Source: Eubacterium sp.
GTDB lineage: Bacteria > Bacillota > Clostridia > Lachnospirales > Lachnospiraceae
Assembly: GCA_024683035.1 (NCBI GenBank)
Contig: JAIKYQ010000126.1
Span: 1-41,933 of the forward strand
Direction: 5' to 3'
DNA: 41,933 bases
Made by a program: the position numbers and the translations under genes. The notes under the pieces were generated by a model. That model made no database searches. It was not told the origin of the DNA and saw only the letters and a list, made by a program, of their open reading frames with translations. Below are positions 1 to 8,356 of this stretch, piece after piece; position 1 is the first letter of the stretch; every line of letters starts with the position of its first letter.

Positions 1-11
1 CAGGAATAGAT

Positions 12-1862
12 ATGTCCGAGGCAGCCTTTGTCATACAGGACGAATTAAAAAAGCTCCCGACAAAGCCGGGCGTATATCTGATGTTCAATGCACAGGATAC
101 GGTCATCTATGTCGGGAAGGCGGTTAATCTGCGGAACCGCGTAAGACAGTATTTTCGAGACGGACGAAAGGAGCGGATCAAGCTTTACAGCATGGTCCCG
201 CAGATCGTCCGTTTTGAGTATATAGTCACAGACAGCGAAGTGGAAGCGCTGGTTCTGGAATGTAATCTGATCAAAGAATACCGTCCGAAGTACAATACGA
301 TGCTGATGGACGACAAGGCCTACCCGTTTATCCAGGTCACGGTGCAGGAAGCCTTTCCCCGCGTACTCTATTCGCACCGGATGCGGAAGGACAAAGCCCG
401 GTATTTCGGGCCGTATCCGGACGCCGGCGCCGCGAAGGAAGCGATCGAACTGGTCCGGAAACTGTATCATATCCGGTCCTGCGCCCGCCAGCTGCCAGAG
501 ACGATCGGTAAGGACAGGCCCTGTCTGTATTATCAGATCCATCAGTGCAAAGCGCCCTGTCAGGGCTGGATTTCGGAGGAAGCATACAGGGAACAGGTAC
601 AGCAGGCGCAGGAGTTTCTGAACGGAAAAACCGAAGAGGTGCAGAAGGACCTGAAGAACCGCATGAAAGCGGCAGCGGCAGAGCTGCGGTTTGAGGAAGC
701 GGCATCGCTGCGGGACCTGCTTGCCAGTGTTTCCAAGATCAGCGAACGGCAGAAAATGGCACACGGCGGCGGAGATGATTCAGATGTGCTGGCACTGGCC
801 ATGGAAGAAACAGATGCCATTGTCCAGGTCTTTTTTGTCCGGGACGGTAAGCTGATCGGCAGGGATCATTTCTATCTGAAAGCGGCAGAGGAAGAGACAC
901 CGGGCGGGATCCTGCAGAGCTTTATCCAGCAGTTCTATTCCGGCACACCGTTCATTCCGCAGACCCTGATGCTGTCGGAACAGATCGAAGAACAGGAGAT
1001 CATAGAAACCTGGCTGTCCGGGAAAAAGGGACAGAAGGTGCATGTTCTGAATCCGCAGAAGGGACCCAAGGAGAAACTGGTCGCACTGGCGAAGCGGAAT
1101 GCCTCGCTGATCCTGATGCAGGACCGGGAACGCATCAAAAAAGAAATCGGCAAAACGATCGGTGCCGTACAGGAGATCGGAAGCTGGCTTTCCATGGAAG
1201 CGCCGGAGAGGATTGAGTCCTATGATATTTCCAATACCAGCGGGTTTCAGTCTGTCGGTTCCATGGTCGTGTATGAACAGGGAAAGCCGAAAAAGGCGGA
1301 TTACCGGAAATTCCGGATCAAGTCGGTGGAAGGCCCCAATGACTATGCCAGTATGGAGGAAGTCCTCACCCGGCGTTTTCTGCGGGGACTGGAAGAAAAA
1401 AGAGGATTTGACCGCCTCCCGGATCTGATCCTGATGGACGGCGGAAAAGGACAGGTGCACAGCTGCGAGAAGGTACTGCAGCAGCTGGGGATCGAGATTC
1501 CGGTTGCCGGTATGGTCAAAGATGACAGGCACAGGACCAGGGGACTGTATTTCCGGGATGTGGAGATCCCCATAGACAGGGACTCGGAAGGATTCCGTCT
1601 GATCACACGGATCCAGGACGAGACACACCGGTTTGCCATTGAATATCATCGGATGCTCCGGGGGAAGGAACAGGTGCATTCGATTCTGGATGATATTCCC
1701 TATGTGGGGAAAAACCGGCGCAAGGAACTGATGCGGCATTTTCCGGATCTGGAGGCGATCCGTTCGGCCGGGGTAGAAGAATTACGCGCCCTGCCTTCCA
1801 TGGACAGGCGGGCGGCACAGAGCATATATGATTTTTTTCATAACAAGGAGGAAGGTCAATGA
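12..1862 (+). CDS. uvrC: UvrABC excinuclease subunit C
   Basis: Cytoplasmic nuclease subunit of nucleotide excision repair that makes the two incisions around a lesion after UvrA/UvrB damage recognition. The 616-residue product has the full UvrC layout: an N-terminal GIY-YIG nuclease domain (KPGVYLMF followed by VIYVGKA, about residues 18-37), a UVR helical motif around residues 215-235 (LRFEEAASLRDLL), the RNase H-like second nuclease domain (ESYDISNTSG, later LILMDGGKGQ), and a C-terminal helix-hairpin-helix region (DIPYVGKNRRKELMRHFP). The length is normal for the family. An AGGA ribosome binding site lies 6 nt before the ATG, although the window begins there and the promoter cannot be seen. 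The stop overlaps the hprK start in an ATGA, so the two genes are translationally coupled; uvrC next to hprK is seen in other Clostridia (family knowledge). Confidence 0.97.
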   Translation: MSEAAFVIQDELKKLPTKPGVYLMFNAQDTVIYVGKAVNLRNRVRQYFRDGRKERIKLYSMVPQIVRFEYIVTDSEVEALVLECNLIKEYRPKYNTMLMDDKAYPFIQVTVQEAFPRVLYSHRMRKDKARYFGPYPDAGAAKEAIELVRKLYHIRSCARQLPETIGKDRPCLYYQIHQCKAPCQGWISEEAYREQVQQAQEFLNGKTEEVQKDLKNRMKAAAAELRFEEAASLRDLLASVSKISERQKMAHGGGDDSDVLALAMEETDAIVQVFFVRDGKLIGRDHFYLKAAEEETPGGILQSFIQQFYSGTPFIPQTLMLSEQIEEQEIIETWLSGKKGQKVHVLNPQKGPKEKLVALAKRNASLILMQDRERIKKEIGKTIGAVQEIGSWLSMEAPERIESYDISNTSGFQSVGSMVVYEQGKPKKADYRKFRIKSVEGPNDYASMEEVLTRRFLRGLEEKRGFDRLPDLILMDGGKGQVHSCEKVLQQLGIEIPVAGMVKDDRHRTRGLYFRDVEIPIDRDSEGFRLITRIQDETHRFAIEYHRMLRGKEQVHSILDDIPYVGKNRRKELMRHFPDLEAIRSAGVEELRALPSMDRRAAQSIYDFFHNKEEGQ

Positions 1863-2797
1863 CAGGATCCTATGTTTCACTGGAAACTCTGGAAAGAGAG
1901 ATGGATCTGAAAAACATGACACCGGATGTGGATATGACCCTGCGCAGGATCACGATTCCGGAGATCAACCGGCCGGCTCTGCAGCTGACGGGTTTCTTTC
2001 AGCATTTCTCAAATGAACGCGTACAGATCATCGGGCACGTGGAACAGTCTTATCTGCAGCATCTCTCGGAAGAGGAGCGGATCTACCGCTATGAGGACTT
2101 CATTTCCCGTGATGTGCCCTGTGTCATTTTCACTTCAGGCCACAACCCTGATCCGGAGCTGGTGAACCTGGGAAATACTTACCAGGTGGCCACGTTTACC
2201 TCGGAAAAATCCACATCGGAATTTACGGCAGAGATCATCCGCTGGATGAATGTCAAGCTGGCGCCTATGATCTCCATACATGGCGTTCTGGTCGATGTGT
2301 TCGGCGAGGGTGTCATGATCATGGGTGAAAGCGGCATAGGAAAAAGTGAAGCGGCGCTGGAACTGATCAAGAGGGGACACCGTCTGATCACGGATGATGT
2401 GGTACAGATCAGCAGGGTCAGTGATGTGACGCTGGTCGGATCAGCGCCGGATATTACCCGGCATTTCATCGAGCTGCGCGGCATCGGCATCATTGACGTC
2501 AAGACCCTGTTCGGTATTGAGAGTGTGGAAAACACCCATTCCATCGACCTGGTGATCAAGCTGGAGGAGTGGGACAAGGATAAACTGTACGACCGCCTGG
2601 GGCTGGAAGAGGAGTATACCGAGTTTCTGGGAAACAAAGTGGTCTGCCATTCACTGCCGATCCGGCCGGGCCGGAACCTGGCGATCATAGTGGAGACGGC
2701 TGCCATCAACCACCGGCAGAAAAAGATGGGATACAATGCAGCCAGAGAATTGTACAAACGGGTACAGAACAATCTGACCGAACGGCAAAAAGGATGA
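1859..2797 (+). CDS. hprK: HPr kinase/phosphorylase
   Basis: Bifunctional enzyme that phosphorylates Ser46 of HPr or Crh using ATP or pyrophosphate and reverses the reaction by phosphorolysis; the central sensor of carbon catabolite repression in Firmicutes. The 312-residue product has the family P-loop GESGIGKS (residues 156-163), the His in IHGVLVDV just before it (H141), the DDVV segment after it (179-182) and the HprK signature ELRGIGIIDV (205-214). The N-terminal domain is complete. The start codon sits in the ATGA overlap with uvrC, behind a strong AAGGAGGAAG site inside uvrC. The stop codon lies within the stem of the downstream terminator. A likely substrate, a Crh-like HPr with the KSIMG site, is encoded in this window at 35408-35641. 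Confidence 0.97.
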   Translation: MTGSYVSLETLEREMDLKNMTPDVDMTLRRITIPEINRPALQLTGFFQHFSNERVQIIGHVEQSYLQHLSEEERIYRYEDFISRDVPCVIFTSGHNPDPELVNLGNTYQVATFTSEKSTSEFTAEIIRWMNVKLAPMISIHGVLVDVFGEGVMIMGESGIGKSEAALELIKRGHRLITDDVVQISRVSDVTLVGSAPDITRHFIELRGIGIIDVKTLFGIESVENTHSIDLVIKLEEWDKDKLYDRLGLEEEYTEFLGNKVVCHSLPIRPGRNLAIIVETAAINHRQKKMGYNAARELYKRVQNNLTERQKG

Positions 2798-2817
2798 GGC
2801 ATCGGCCTCATCCTTTT
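2788..2817. terminator. Bidirectional intrinsic terminator between hprK and the PBP gene
   Basis: A 13-bp perfect stem (AAAAGGATGAGGC pairing with GCCTCATCCTTTT) with a 4-nt loop. It is followed by a T-run on both strands (TTTT on plus, TTTTT on minus), fitting termination of both convergent genes. The hprK stop codon is inside the left arm. Confidence 0.9.
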
Positions 2818-2867
2818 GTGTAAGCGGGATCCGCCTTTCCGGATCCGTATCAGCTGTACGGCTGTCT

Positions 2868-5570
2868 TTACCAGCCGCCGTTCTGCTGCGCCAGCAGTCC
2901 CTGCTCATACAGAGCCTGCTGTTCCGCCATTTGCTGGTCGTATTCCGCCTGCTGGTTATACTGGGCCTGCTGCTCCGCCATCTGCTGTTCGTATTCCCGC
3001 TGTGCCTGTTCCCAGATCGCCTGCTGTTCCGCCTGAGCGCGCTGCTGTTCTTCCAGCTGCAGCTGCTGCTGGTACTGCGCCTGCTGTGCGATATCCATCT
3101 GATAATAATAGAGGGACGGTGCAGGCGTGACGGTCGGCGTATGGTCCGTGCAGGTGGAGGACGGGACGGTACCCGGAACGAAGAACTCGGTTGTGGTCGG
3201 GCAGTCCGGGCTGGCCAGCAGGCCGGATTCTGCACAGATGGCAATTTCCGAGATTCCTGCCGAACGATAGAAAACAGCTGGCGACAGACCTTCGTGGATC
3301 CGGTTCATAACATTGACCCACAGAGTCTGAATGTACTGACGGTCAGACTCTTCCAGAACGGTATAGGTATCAAAACCGGTCCAGATACCGGCGGTATAGT
3401 AGGGTGTATACCCTACGAAAGTAAGATCGACATTTCCTTCGCTGATCCCGGTTTCACCGGCTACGGCGATCTCCGGATTGCTCAGTTTGTAGGCATAGGC
3501 AGAGCCGCTTGCAATCTGATCCTGCAGGGCGCTGGTGATCAGGTTGCAGGTGGTCTCTTTAAAGACCGTCGTCTGGATCGGCGTGTTTTCCAGAAGCACG
3601 TTGCCGGTACGGTCGGTTACTTTGGTGTAGAAGACCGGTTCCTGATACATACCGCCGTTGGCAATGGCGGCATAGGCAGCGGTGAGCTCCAGATTGCTGA
3701 CACCGACGGAAAGATTGCCCAGAGCCAGCCCCAGCTGCATATCCCCGTCTACGCCGTCCTGCAGTGTGGTGATCCCCATTTTCCGCAGATACTGCAGCGC
3801 AACACGCGGTGTGATGGAGGAAAGCACTTTGGCGGCAATGACATTGTTTGTCGTGGCAATGGCCTGCCGGACACGCATGGCACCGTAATGGATCCCGGTC
3901 GGAACGACTTCCTCCTGGGCGGTCTGGTCAAAGCCCATGGCCTGTTCGGGCTGCGCCTTGTCTTCTTCTTTGGTGGACCAGTCTGCTTCATTATGTACAG
4001 GAGCACTGTTCTCGAAATAGAACTCATCGTCGGTCAGGCGTGTGGCCAGCGTGATCTTGTCGATATCCAGAGCCGGGCCAAAAGCTGCCGGGATCCGGAA
4101 GGTGCCGCCGGGCTGGCGGTAAGAGTCTGTGGCCCGGTTCAGAGTCAGAGAACCGATCTTTTCTCCGCGTCCGCCGATGATGCCTTTGATATGGCCGTTG
4201 GACTGGTCGATGATCGTCATGCACGCCTGCGGCTGTGGAATAAAGCTGATGCGTTCCGCCACGATGGTGTCGTTCGGACCGACAACCGCGGCCTTGTATT
4301 CATCCACCGCACTCTGTGCGGCTTTTTCCGAACTGAAATTCAGCGTGAAGGTGGACAGGCCGTTTTCCCTGTACCAGGTCTGCATCATTTCACGGCTGTA
4401 GTTTTCCCGGGTGCCGTCCGCGTGATCCACGGTCAGTGCCCAGTCCAGACCGATCCGGGTATCCGCCGGGAAGTTGGCACTGTTCTGGAATTCTTCTTCC
4501 AGGATCTGCTGGATCTGCGGATCCTCTGTGGAATAGATCTTCAGTCCGCCGTTGTAGATCGCGTTGTTGGCCTGTACTTCTGTATAGCCTTTTTCCTTCA
4601 TCAGGCCGTCCTTGACCTGCTCGATCAGTTCATCGATAAAGTACGAATAGACTTCTGATTTGGAAGCCGTGATCGTAGATGTTTCGACGATGCGGTCGTA
4701 GACATTGTCCGTGAGGGCCTCATCGTGTGCTTCTTTGGTAATATAGCCCTGGTCCAGCATATAATCCAGAACGGTCTGCATACGGGAAGCATTGTCTTCC
4801 GGGAAGATCTTGGGATTATACTGGCTGGGGTTCTGCGGAATGGCAGCCAGTACGGCGCATTCCGAAAGCGTCAGATCTTTTGCATCTTTCCCGAAATAGG
4901 TCTGCGCGGCCATCTGCACCCCGTAGGCGCCGGAACCGAAGTTAACCGTGTTCAGGTAGTTTTCCAGGATGACCCGTTTCGGATCTTCTCCGGCTTCCCG
5001 GAGAGATTCTTCCAGCTGAACGGCCAGGAACTGCTCCTGGAGTTTCCTCTTGATCCGCGTGAGGCGGTTTTCAGCCAGCCATTCCGTAAAGACATTGTTC
5101 TTCAGAAGCTGCTGTGTGATGGTACTGGCACCTTCCGAACGGGAGAAGCCAGACTGGATCGCAACCAGGACAGCACGGATCATACCATGCGGGTCGACGC
5201 CGTTGTGCTCATAGAAACGGGCATCTTCGATCGCCACGATGGCATGCTGCATATCTACCGGGATTTCACTGAAGGAAATAGACACACGGTTTCCTTCCAC
5301 GGAATTCAGTTTCTGGATCTGGTTTCCTTCTTCGTCATAGACAAAAGAAGCGTACCCCAGCGGCATGATGTTCGCATCCGTGATCTGCGGCGAATCGTCG
5401 ATGATCCCGCGATAGGCGCCGATCCCCAGGCTGATCCCGCATACGACAACCGCTATGATCAAAAACAGGAAAACGCGCAGAATAAAGACACCGACACGGT
5501 TGCCCGCCCGCGGAGCAGACGCCTGCAGTTCTTCCCTTTCCCGGTCAATACCCGTTCTTCCATAATTCAT
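2868..5570 (-). CDS. Class A penicillin-binding protein with intact GT51 glycosyltransferase and degenerate transpeptidase
   Basis: A 900-residue membrane-anchored peptidoglycan synthase of the PBP1A type. One transmembrane segment lies near residues 26-52. The GT51 lipid II polymerase domain keeps its motifs: EDARFYEHNG (115-124, catalytic Glu115), GASTITQQ (147-154), RKLQE (175-179), RVILENYLN and GAYGVQMAAQTYFGK. The transpeptidase fold is recognisable (FVGYTP, AGIWTGFD), but its active-site motifs are gone: SxxK reads GTFR (489-492), SxN reads TNN (574-576) and KTG reads ETG (706-708). I checked these codons in the nucleotide sequence; the frame is open throughout, so this is not a frameshift. 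The tail after about residue 825 is Gln/Ala/Tyr-rich, probably an extracellular coiled coil. The ribosome binding site is AAGGAG before the ATG. By inference it polymerises glycan but cannot cross-link or bind beta-lactams covalently. No gene symbol is given because equivalence to ponA is unclear. Confidence 0.92.
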   Translation of the reverse strand: MNYGRTGIDREREELQASAPRAGNRVGVFILRVFLFLIIAVVVCGISLGIGAYRGIIDDSPQITDANIMPLGYASFVYDEEGNQIQKLNSVEGNRVSISFSEIPVDMQHAIVAIEDARFYEHNGVDPHGMIRAVLVAIQSGFSRSEGASTITQQLLKNNVFTEWLAENRLTRIKRKLQEQFLAVQLEESLREAGEDPKRVILENYLNTVNFGSGAYGVQMAAQTYFGKDAKDLTLSECAVLAAIPQNPSQYNPKIFPEDNASRMQTVLDYMLDQGYITKEAHDEALTDNVYDRIVETSTITASKSEVYSYFIDELIEQVKDGLMKEKGYTEVQANNAIYNGGLKIYSTEDPQIQQILEEEFQNSANFPADTRIGLDWALTVDHADGTRENYSREMMQTWYRENGLSTFTLNFSSEKAAQSAVDEYKAAVVGPNDTIVAERISFIPQPQACMTIIDQSNGHIKGIIGGRGEKIGSLTLNRATDSYRQPGGTFRIPAAFGPALDIDKITLATRLTDDEFYFENSAPVHNEADWSTKEEDKAQPEQAMGFDQTAQEEVVPTGIHYGAMRVRQAIATTNNVIAAKVLSSITPRVALQYLRKMGITTLQDGVDGDMQLGLALGNLSVGVSNLELTAAYAAIANGGMYQEPVFYTKVTDRTGNVLLENTPIQTTVFKETTCNLITSALQDQIASGSAYAYKLSNPEIAVAGETGISEGNVDLTFVGYTPYYTAGIWTGFDTYTVLEESDRQYIQTLWVNVMNRIHEGLSPAVFYRSAGISEIAICAESGLLASPDCPTTTEFFVPGTVPSSTCTDHTPTVTPAPSLYYYQMDIAQQAQYQQQLQLEEQQRAQAEQQAIWEQAQREYEQQMAEQQAQYNQQAEYDQQMAEQQALYEQGLLAQQNGGW

Positions 5571-5591
5571 ATATTTCTATTCTCCTTATCG

Positions 5592-5645
5592 AAAAAGGAT
5601 CCGTCGGATCCGGCAGTCTCGTGTGGGATTCCTGTGTGAATCCCA
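5592..5645 (-). promoter_or_regulatory. Two hairpins in the PBP mRNA leader, the second attenuator-like
   Basis: Reading the minus strand, the roughly 80-nt leader between the predicted transcription start (about 5650) and the ATG (5570) contains an 8-bp hairpin TGGGATTC/GAATCCCA (5624-5645) near its 5' end. A second hairpin, GGATCC-GAC-GGATCC (5597-5611), is followed at once by TTTTT (5592-5596), resembling a short intrinsic terminator just before the ribosome binding site. Both structures are directly visible; a role in attenuation is inference. Confidence 0.45.
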
Positions 5646-5656
5646 TAGATCAATAC

Positions 5657-5685
5657 ATTATAGCAAAAAAAGATACATCTCGCAA
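5657..5685 (-). promoter_or_regulatory. Sigma-A type promoter of the PBP gene
   Basis: On the minus strand, TTGCGA (5680-5685), a 17-nt spacer, then TATAAT (5657-5662) preceded by TGC, an extended -10. The spacing is ideal and it is the only good match upstream of the gene. Confidence 0.75.
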
Positions 5686-5699
5686 ATCTCCTGCAGTTG

Positions 5700-5728
5700 T
5701 TGCCGGCCGGAAGGAAAATTGGTAAGAT
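5700..5728 (+). promoter_or_regulatory. Probable promoter of the YigZ-family gene
   Basis: TTGCCG (5700-5705), a 17-nt spacer, TAAGAT (5723-5728), 59 nt before the ATG. It is divergent from the PBP promoter, the two -35 boxes being only about 14 nt apart. Confidence 0.5.
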
Positions 5729-5787
5729 TGTGAAAGCATGAAGTGCGGAACAATCCGTTTGAATCATACATCCGGAGGAGAGGATAC

Positions 5788-6408
5788 ATGTCGGAACAGT
5801 ACAAAACGGTTCACGGGGAAGGCAGCGGCGAGATCGAAGAGAAAAAATCCCGCTTTATCGCCACACTGCGGCATGTGGAAACGCCGGAGGAAGCGGCTGC
5901 ATTTTATGAAGAAATGCGCAAAAAATACTGGGATGCCCGGCATAACTGCACAGCCTGTATCATAGGAAGGCAGGGAGAATACCGGCACAGTTCCGATGAC
6001 GGAGAGCCTTCCGGTACAGCCGGCAGGCCGATGCTGGAGGTGCTGTCCGGAGCCGGCCTGACCGATACGGCGGCAGTGGTGACGCGGTATTTCGGAGGCA
6101 CACTGCTGGGGACAGGCGGACTGGTGCGGGCGTACAGCGCCGCCATGCAGCAGGGTCTGCAGAATACGGAGATCCTGGAAAAAAGGCTGTGTGTATGTCT
6201 GCAGATCACTACAGATTATAATGGGGTCGGAAAACTGCAGTACCTGTTTGCACAGCGGGAGGTACAGATTCTGGACTCGGTGTATGAGCATGATGTGCGG
6301 TTTCGGATCGCGGTTCCGCCGGAAGAACAGAAAAGCATCACCGCCGCAGTGGCCGATGCTACGGCCGGTCGGGCGGCGGTGGAAGAAGAAGGAACAGACT
6401 GGTATTAA
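5788..6408 (+). CDS. YigZ / IMPACT family protein (UPF0029-DUF1949)
   Basis: A 206-residue cytoplasmic protein of the YigZ/YvyE/IMPACT family. The N-terminal UPF0029 domain is marked by KKSRFIA (about 19-25), DDGEPSGTAGRPML and TRYFGGTLLGTGGLVRAYS; the C-terminal third, from about residue 135, is the ferredoxin-like DUF1949 domain. Eukaryotic IMPACT regulates Gcn2; the bacterial role is not well defined and I do not assign a reaction. The start was placed at the ATG 8 nt after a GGAGGAG site (5774-5780) rather than at an earlier in-frame ATG, because the family begins near this point. A terminator overlaps the stop. Confidence 0.9.
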   Translation: MSEQYKTVHGEGSGEIEEKKSRFIATLRHVETPEEAAAFYEEMRKKYWDARHNCTACIIGRQGEYRHSSDDGEPSGTAGRPMLEVLSGAGLTDTAAVVTRYFGGTLLGTGGLVRAYSAAMQQGLQNTEILEKRLCVCLQITTDYNGVGKLQYLFAQREVQILDSVYEHDVRFRIAVPPEEQKSITAAVADATAGRAAVEEEGTDWY

Positions 6409-6425
6409 AAATACCGGTCTCTTTT
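6396..6425 (+). terminator. Intrinsic terminator of the YigZ-family gene
   Basis: An 11-bp stem (AGACTGGTATT with AATACCGGTCT, one G-T pair) with an AAA loop, then CTTTTATT. The stop codon lies in the loop region. The minus-strand reading lacks a good T-run, so it mainly serves the plus-strand gene. Confidence 0.8.
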
Positions 6426-6426
6426 A

Positions 6427-6945
6427 TTACACTTTTTCTGGTTCCGGATAGTCAGTGCCGAAGGTTTCGACGGTCATGGACGCGATTTTCTGCGGTGTTT
6501 TCGGCCGGTCGGACCAGTCTGTTGCGACACAGGCGATCTTATCCACGACATCCAGGCCTTCCGTTACGATCCCGAAGGCAGCGTATTCTCCGTCCAGATG
6601 CGGAGAGTCTTTATGCATGATGAAGAACTGACTTCCGGCGGAGTTCGGATTCATGGCACGGGCCATGGACAGGACGCCCGGGGTATGTTTCAGATCATTG
6701 GGAACGCCGTTATGAGCGAATTCCCCGCGGATGCTGTAGCCGGGACCGCCCATGCCGGTCCCTTCCGGATCGCCGCCCTGGATCATAAAACCTTTGATGA
6801 CGCGATGGAAGATCAGGCCGTCGTAAAAACCTTTATTCACGAGACTGATAAAGTTGTTAACGGTGTTCGGGGCGATTTCCGGAAATAATTCCGCTTTCAT
6901 GACATCGCCGTTTTCCATGGTGATCGTAACAATGGGATTTGCCAT
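6427..6945 (-). CDS. Cyclophilin-type peptidyl-prolyl cis-trans isomerase
   Basis: A 172-residue single-domain cyclophilin without signal peptide or membrane segment, so cytoplasmic; it would catalyse cis-trans isomerisation of X-Pro bonds during folding. Family motifs are APNTVNNFISLV, FYDGLIFHRVIKGFMIQGGDPEGTG (catalytic Arg in FHRVI), the GEFA strand, GVLSMARA, and NSAGSQFFI. The ATG at 6945 was chosen because AGAGGAG precedes it and homologues begin close to this point; an upstream in-frame ATG at 7017 lacks a ribosome binding site and overlaps the promoter. It is a single gene, convergent with the YigZ-family gene. Confidence 0.95.
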   Translation of the reverse strand: MANPIVTITMENGDVMKAELFPEIAPNTVNNFISLVNKGFYDGLIFHRVIKGFMIQGGDPEGTGMGGPGYSIRGEFAHNGVPNDLKHTPGVLSMARAMNPNSAGSQFFIMHKDSPHLDGEYAAFGIVTEGLDVVDKIACVATDWSDRPKTPQKIASMTVETFGTDYPEPEKV

Positions 6946-6988
6946 ATCTTTCTCCTCTCTGCTGTTTTCGGATACTGTATATGCGGCT

Positions 6989-7017
6989 ATTATACACGAA
7001 ACCGGAGCGGTTTCCAA
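6989..7017 (-). promoter_or_regulatory. Promoter of the cyclophilin gene
   Basis: On the minus strand, TTGGAA (7012-7017), a 17-nt spacer, TATAAT (6989-6994). The perfect -10 lies about 44 nt upstream of the ATG. Confidence 0.7.
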
Positions 7018-7104
7018 TTTGTTTTAAACATGGTATGATGATGACAGCGCCTAAGCGCCCGACAGCGCACAGGCGGCTTTTGTGACAGAGCGTTGGTGAC
7101 GGGC

Positions 7105-7133
7105 AGATATCCGAAGGGGCTCTTCGGATGTCT
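7105..7133 (+). other. Hairpin in the tsaE leader
   Basis: AGATATCCGAA (7105-7115) pairs with TTCGGATGTCT (7123-7133), 11 bp with one G-T pair and a 7-nt loop, 28 nt before the tsaE ATG. No T-run follows, so it is not a classical terminator; its role is unknown. Confidence 0.5.
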
Positions 7134-7161
7134 GATAACAGTTGTATAACACGGATCAGGT

Positions 7162-7584
7162 ATGACGATTACAGAAACGAACAATACGGAAGAAACATTC
7201 AGGTTTGCGGAAACCCTGGGCAGGGAGGCACAGCCGGGGCAGATCTGGGCTCTGGACGGTGATCTGGGAGCCGGGAAAACGGTGTTCTGCCAGGGCTTTG
7301 CCGCCGGACTCGGCGTAACGGAGCTGGTCAACAGCCCGACATTTACCATTGTACAGGAATACACGACCGGGCGGCTGCCGCTGTATCATTTTGATGTATA
7401 CCGGATAGAGGAGCCCGAAGAACTGGAAGAGATCGGCTGTGAGGAATACTTTTACGGAGAAGGCGTCTGTCTGATCGAATGGGCGGAACGGATCCGGGAG
7501 CTGCTCCCCGAAAACACGCGGTACATACGCCTGCAGAAGCTTCCGGAAAAAGGTGAGAACGTCCGGCAGCTGATGGTAGAATAA
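7162..7584 (+). CDS. tsaE: tRNA threonylcarbamoyladenosine biosynthesis ATPase TsaE
   Basis: A 140-residue P-loop ATPase that drives turnover of the TsaB-TsaD complex making t6A at position 37 of ANN-decoding tRNAs. Walker A is GDLGAGKT (33-40). The conserved stretches SPTFTIVQEY and LYHFDVYRIE follow, with LIEWAERI near residue 111. Length is normal. The start lacks a strong Shine-Dalgarno sequence (GGATCAGGT precedes it). It heads a run of plus-strand genes with tsaB 64 nt downstream, the usual pairing; tsaD and rimI, which often follow, are not here. Confidence 0.95.
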   Translation: MTITETNNTEETFRFAETLGREAQPGQIWALDGDLGAGKTVFCQGFAAGLGVTELVNSPTFTIVQEYTTGRLPLYHFDVYRIEEPEELEEIGCEEYFYGEGVCLIEWAERIRELLPENTRYIRLQKLPEKGENVRQLMVE

Positions 7585-7648
7585 AACGGACAGATCCTGC
7601 AGACTCTGGAAAACGGGTCCGATATGAAGCAGAAGGAAGACTACGATT

Positions 7649-8356
7649 ATGAAAATACTGGCAATGGACAGCTCGGGACTGGTGGCTTCCGCCGCTGTTC
7701 TGGAAGGCGATACGTTACTGGCGGAGTATACAGTCAATCATAAAAAAACACATTCGCAGACACTGCTGCCGATGATCGACGAGATCCTGCGGATGCTGGA
7801 GATAGAACCGGCGCAGCTGGATGCGATTGCCATTGCCGGCGGGCCGGGATCCTTTACGGGACTGCGCATCGGCTCGGCAACGGCGAAAGGACTGGGGCTG
7901 GCTCTGGATAAGCCCCTGGTGCCGGTTCCGACCGTGGATGCCCTGGCCTGTAATCTGTACGGCATGACAAAGGGTGTGATCGTACCGATGATGGATGCAC
8001 GGCGGGACCAGGTCTACACCGGGATCTACCGGTTTGACGACAAGGGACTGCAGACGGTCCGGAAACAGTGGCCGGCTGCGATCACAGAGCTGATCGCCAT
8101 CCTGAATGAGCTGGGAGAAGAAGTGACGTTCCTGGGGGACGGCGTCCCGGTCGCCCAAAAGAAGATAGAAGCAGAGCTGACCGTGCCGTACCGGTTTGCA
8201 CCGGCGCATCTGAACCGGCAGCGCGCCGGCGCAGTGGGGGTTCTGGCCATGCAGTATCTGGCAGAAGGCAGGGCCGTGCCGTCGGCGGAACATGTGCCGG
8301 AATACCTGCGGCTTTCGCAGGCAGAACGGGAACGTCTGGAACGGGAGTCTTCATGA
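7649..8356 (+). CDS. tsaB: tRNA threonylcarbamoyladenosine biosynthesis protein TsaB
   Basis: A 235-residue ASKHA-fold pseudo-enzyme that binds TsaD and is required for t6A formation. It starts MKILAMDSSG, has the family signature GGPGSFTGLRIGSATAKGL (about 65-83) and lacks the metal-binding HxxxH of the catalytic paralogue TsaD, as TsaB should. AAGGAAG precedes the ATG. Its stop overlaps the start of the next gene in an ATGA, tying an uncharacterised zinc-ribbon membrane protein to its translation, where Bacillus-type operons would have rimI. Confidence 0.95.
   Translation: MKILAMDSSGLVASAAVLEGDTLLAEYTVNHKKTHSQTLLPMIDEILRMLEIEPAQLDAIAIAGGPGSFTGLRIGSATAKGLGLALDKPLVPVPTVDALACNLYGMTKGVIVPMMDARRDQVYTGIYRFDDKGLQTVRKQWPAAITELIAILNELGEEVTFLGDGVPVAQKKIEAELTVPYRFAPAHLNRQRAGAVGVLAMQYLAEGRAVPSAEHVPEYLRLSQAERERLERESS

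Noticed and set aside
2931-4658. A long plus-strand open frame opposite the PBP gene, and similar long antisense frames at 780-1739, 20779-22353 and 33534-35228
   Set aside because: They mirror well-recognised genes, lack ribosome binding sites and family motifs, and arise from the G+C-rich codon bias of the true strand.
7011-7039. A possible plus-strand tsaE promoter (TTTCCA, 17 nt, TATGAT)
   Set aside because: The -35 is poor and coincides with the -35 of the better minus-strand cyclophilin promoter; kept out of the feature list as too weak.
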